Source: CAYOXX01 sp964408025 (GTDB lineage Bacteria; Acidobacteriota; DATKUA01). Taken from it: a DNA stretch of 18,223 bases. Both the position numbers and the translations under genes were made by a program. Location of the stretch: positions 1 to 18,223 of the forward strand of contig CAYOXX010000068.1 in assembly GCA_964408025.1 (NCBI GenBank), in the 5' to 3' direction. Each line of letters begins with the position of its first letter. The stretch's first letter is position 1. Below the pieces are notes generated by a model, which made no database searches, had not been told where the DNA came from, and saw only the letters and a program-made list of their open reading frames with translations. Shown in pieces: positions 18,084 through 18,223 of the stretch.

Positions 18084-18223
18084 AACTACAATAATTACAG
18101 ATAATCCTTACCGTTTCAGATTCTACAGCAGTTTCATCATGGCAGTCATTGCCACCACGAGTGAGAACTAGCCCGGATTTTGCACAGAAGAGTAGCGGCG
18201 AACCCTGTAATCCCTTATAATCG

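Noticed and set aside
18084..18223. Gene or terminator after mogA
   Set aside because: Only a small TGGCA/TGCCA hairpin without a T-run is seen; the stretch is too short and featureless to call.

Overview
The window looks like a chromosomal segment of an uncultivated, moderately high-GC bacterium, probably a metagenome assembly because it contains a 10-N scaffold gap. The gene mix is a B12-dependent ribonucleotide reductase, a double-domain ThyX, DUF1015, a secreted S9 peptidase, an HDAC-like deacetylase and a molybdenum cofactor cluster. This is compatible with FCB-type candidate phyla, but nothing here fixes the lineage. GTG and TTG starts are common, and clear Shine-Dalgarno sites and sigma70-type promoters are visible.

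Layout: (1) 1-4640, deoxynucleotide supply. A ThyX-type thymidylate synthase (minus, cut by the window edge) is divergent from the class II ribonucleotide reductase nrdJ. About 720 bp separate them, holding a consensus promoter, candidate NrdR boxes and a long structured leader. (2) 4846-7097, a divergent IF-2B-like protein of unknown role, then a coupled pair of envelope proteins (putative lipoprotein plus membrane protein). (3) 7138-7770, an isolated lower-GC NYN-domain protein with its own strong promoter, operator-like palindrome and leader hairpin. (4) 8040-9371, a DUF1015 protein, then a divergent tRNA-Val(CAC). (5) 9610-10085, an array of two 238-239 bp tandem units directly behind the tRNA. 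It carries four degenerate copies of the tRNA 3' tail in which the T-loop is replaced by a small hairpin insert. This is the most unusual element in the window. (6) 10219-12851, a secreted S9 prolyl-oligopeptidase-family peptidase and a small two-helix membrane protein. (7) 12852-13187, a gene-free AT-rich stretch with nested inverted repeats. (8) 13188-15767, a tightly packed minus-strand operon of crotonase, carbon-nitrogen hydrolase and HDAC-family deacetylase. (9) 15903-18083, overlapping moeA-moaC-mogA for molybdenum cofactor synthesis. The N gap inside moeA is most simply an assembly artefact.

Operon logic is clear for moeA-moaC-mogA and for the crotonase-hydrolase-deacetylase set. thyX and nrdJ are linked by pathway (dNTP synthesis). 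The other genes are single units. No CRISPR array, transposase or rRNA was seen.
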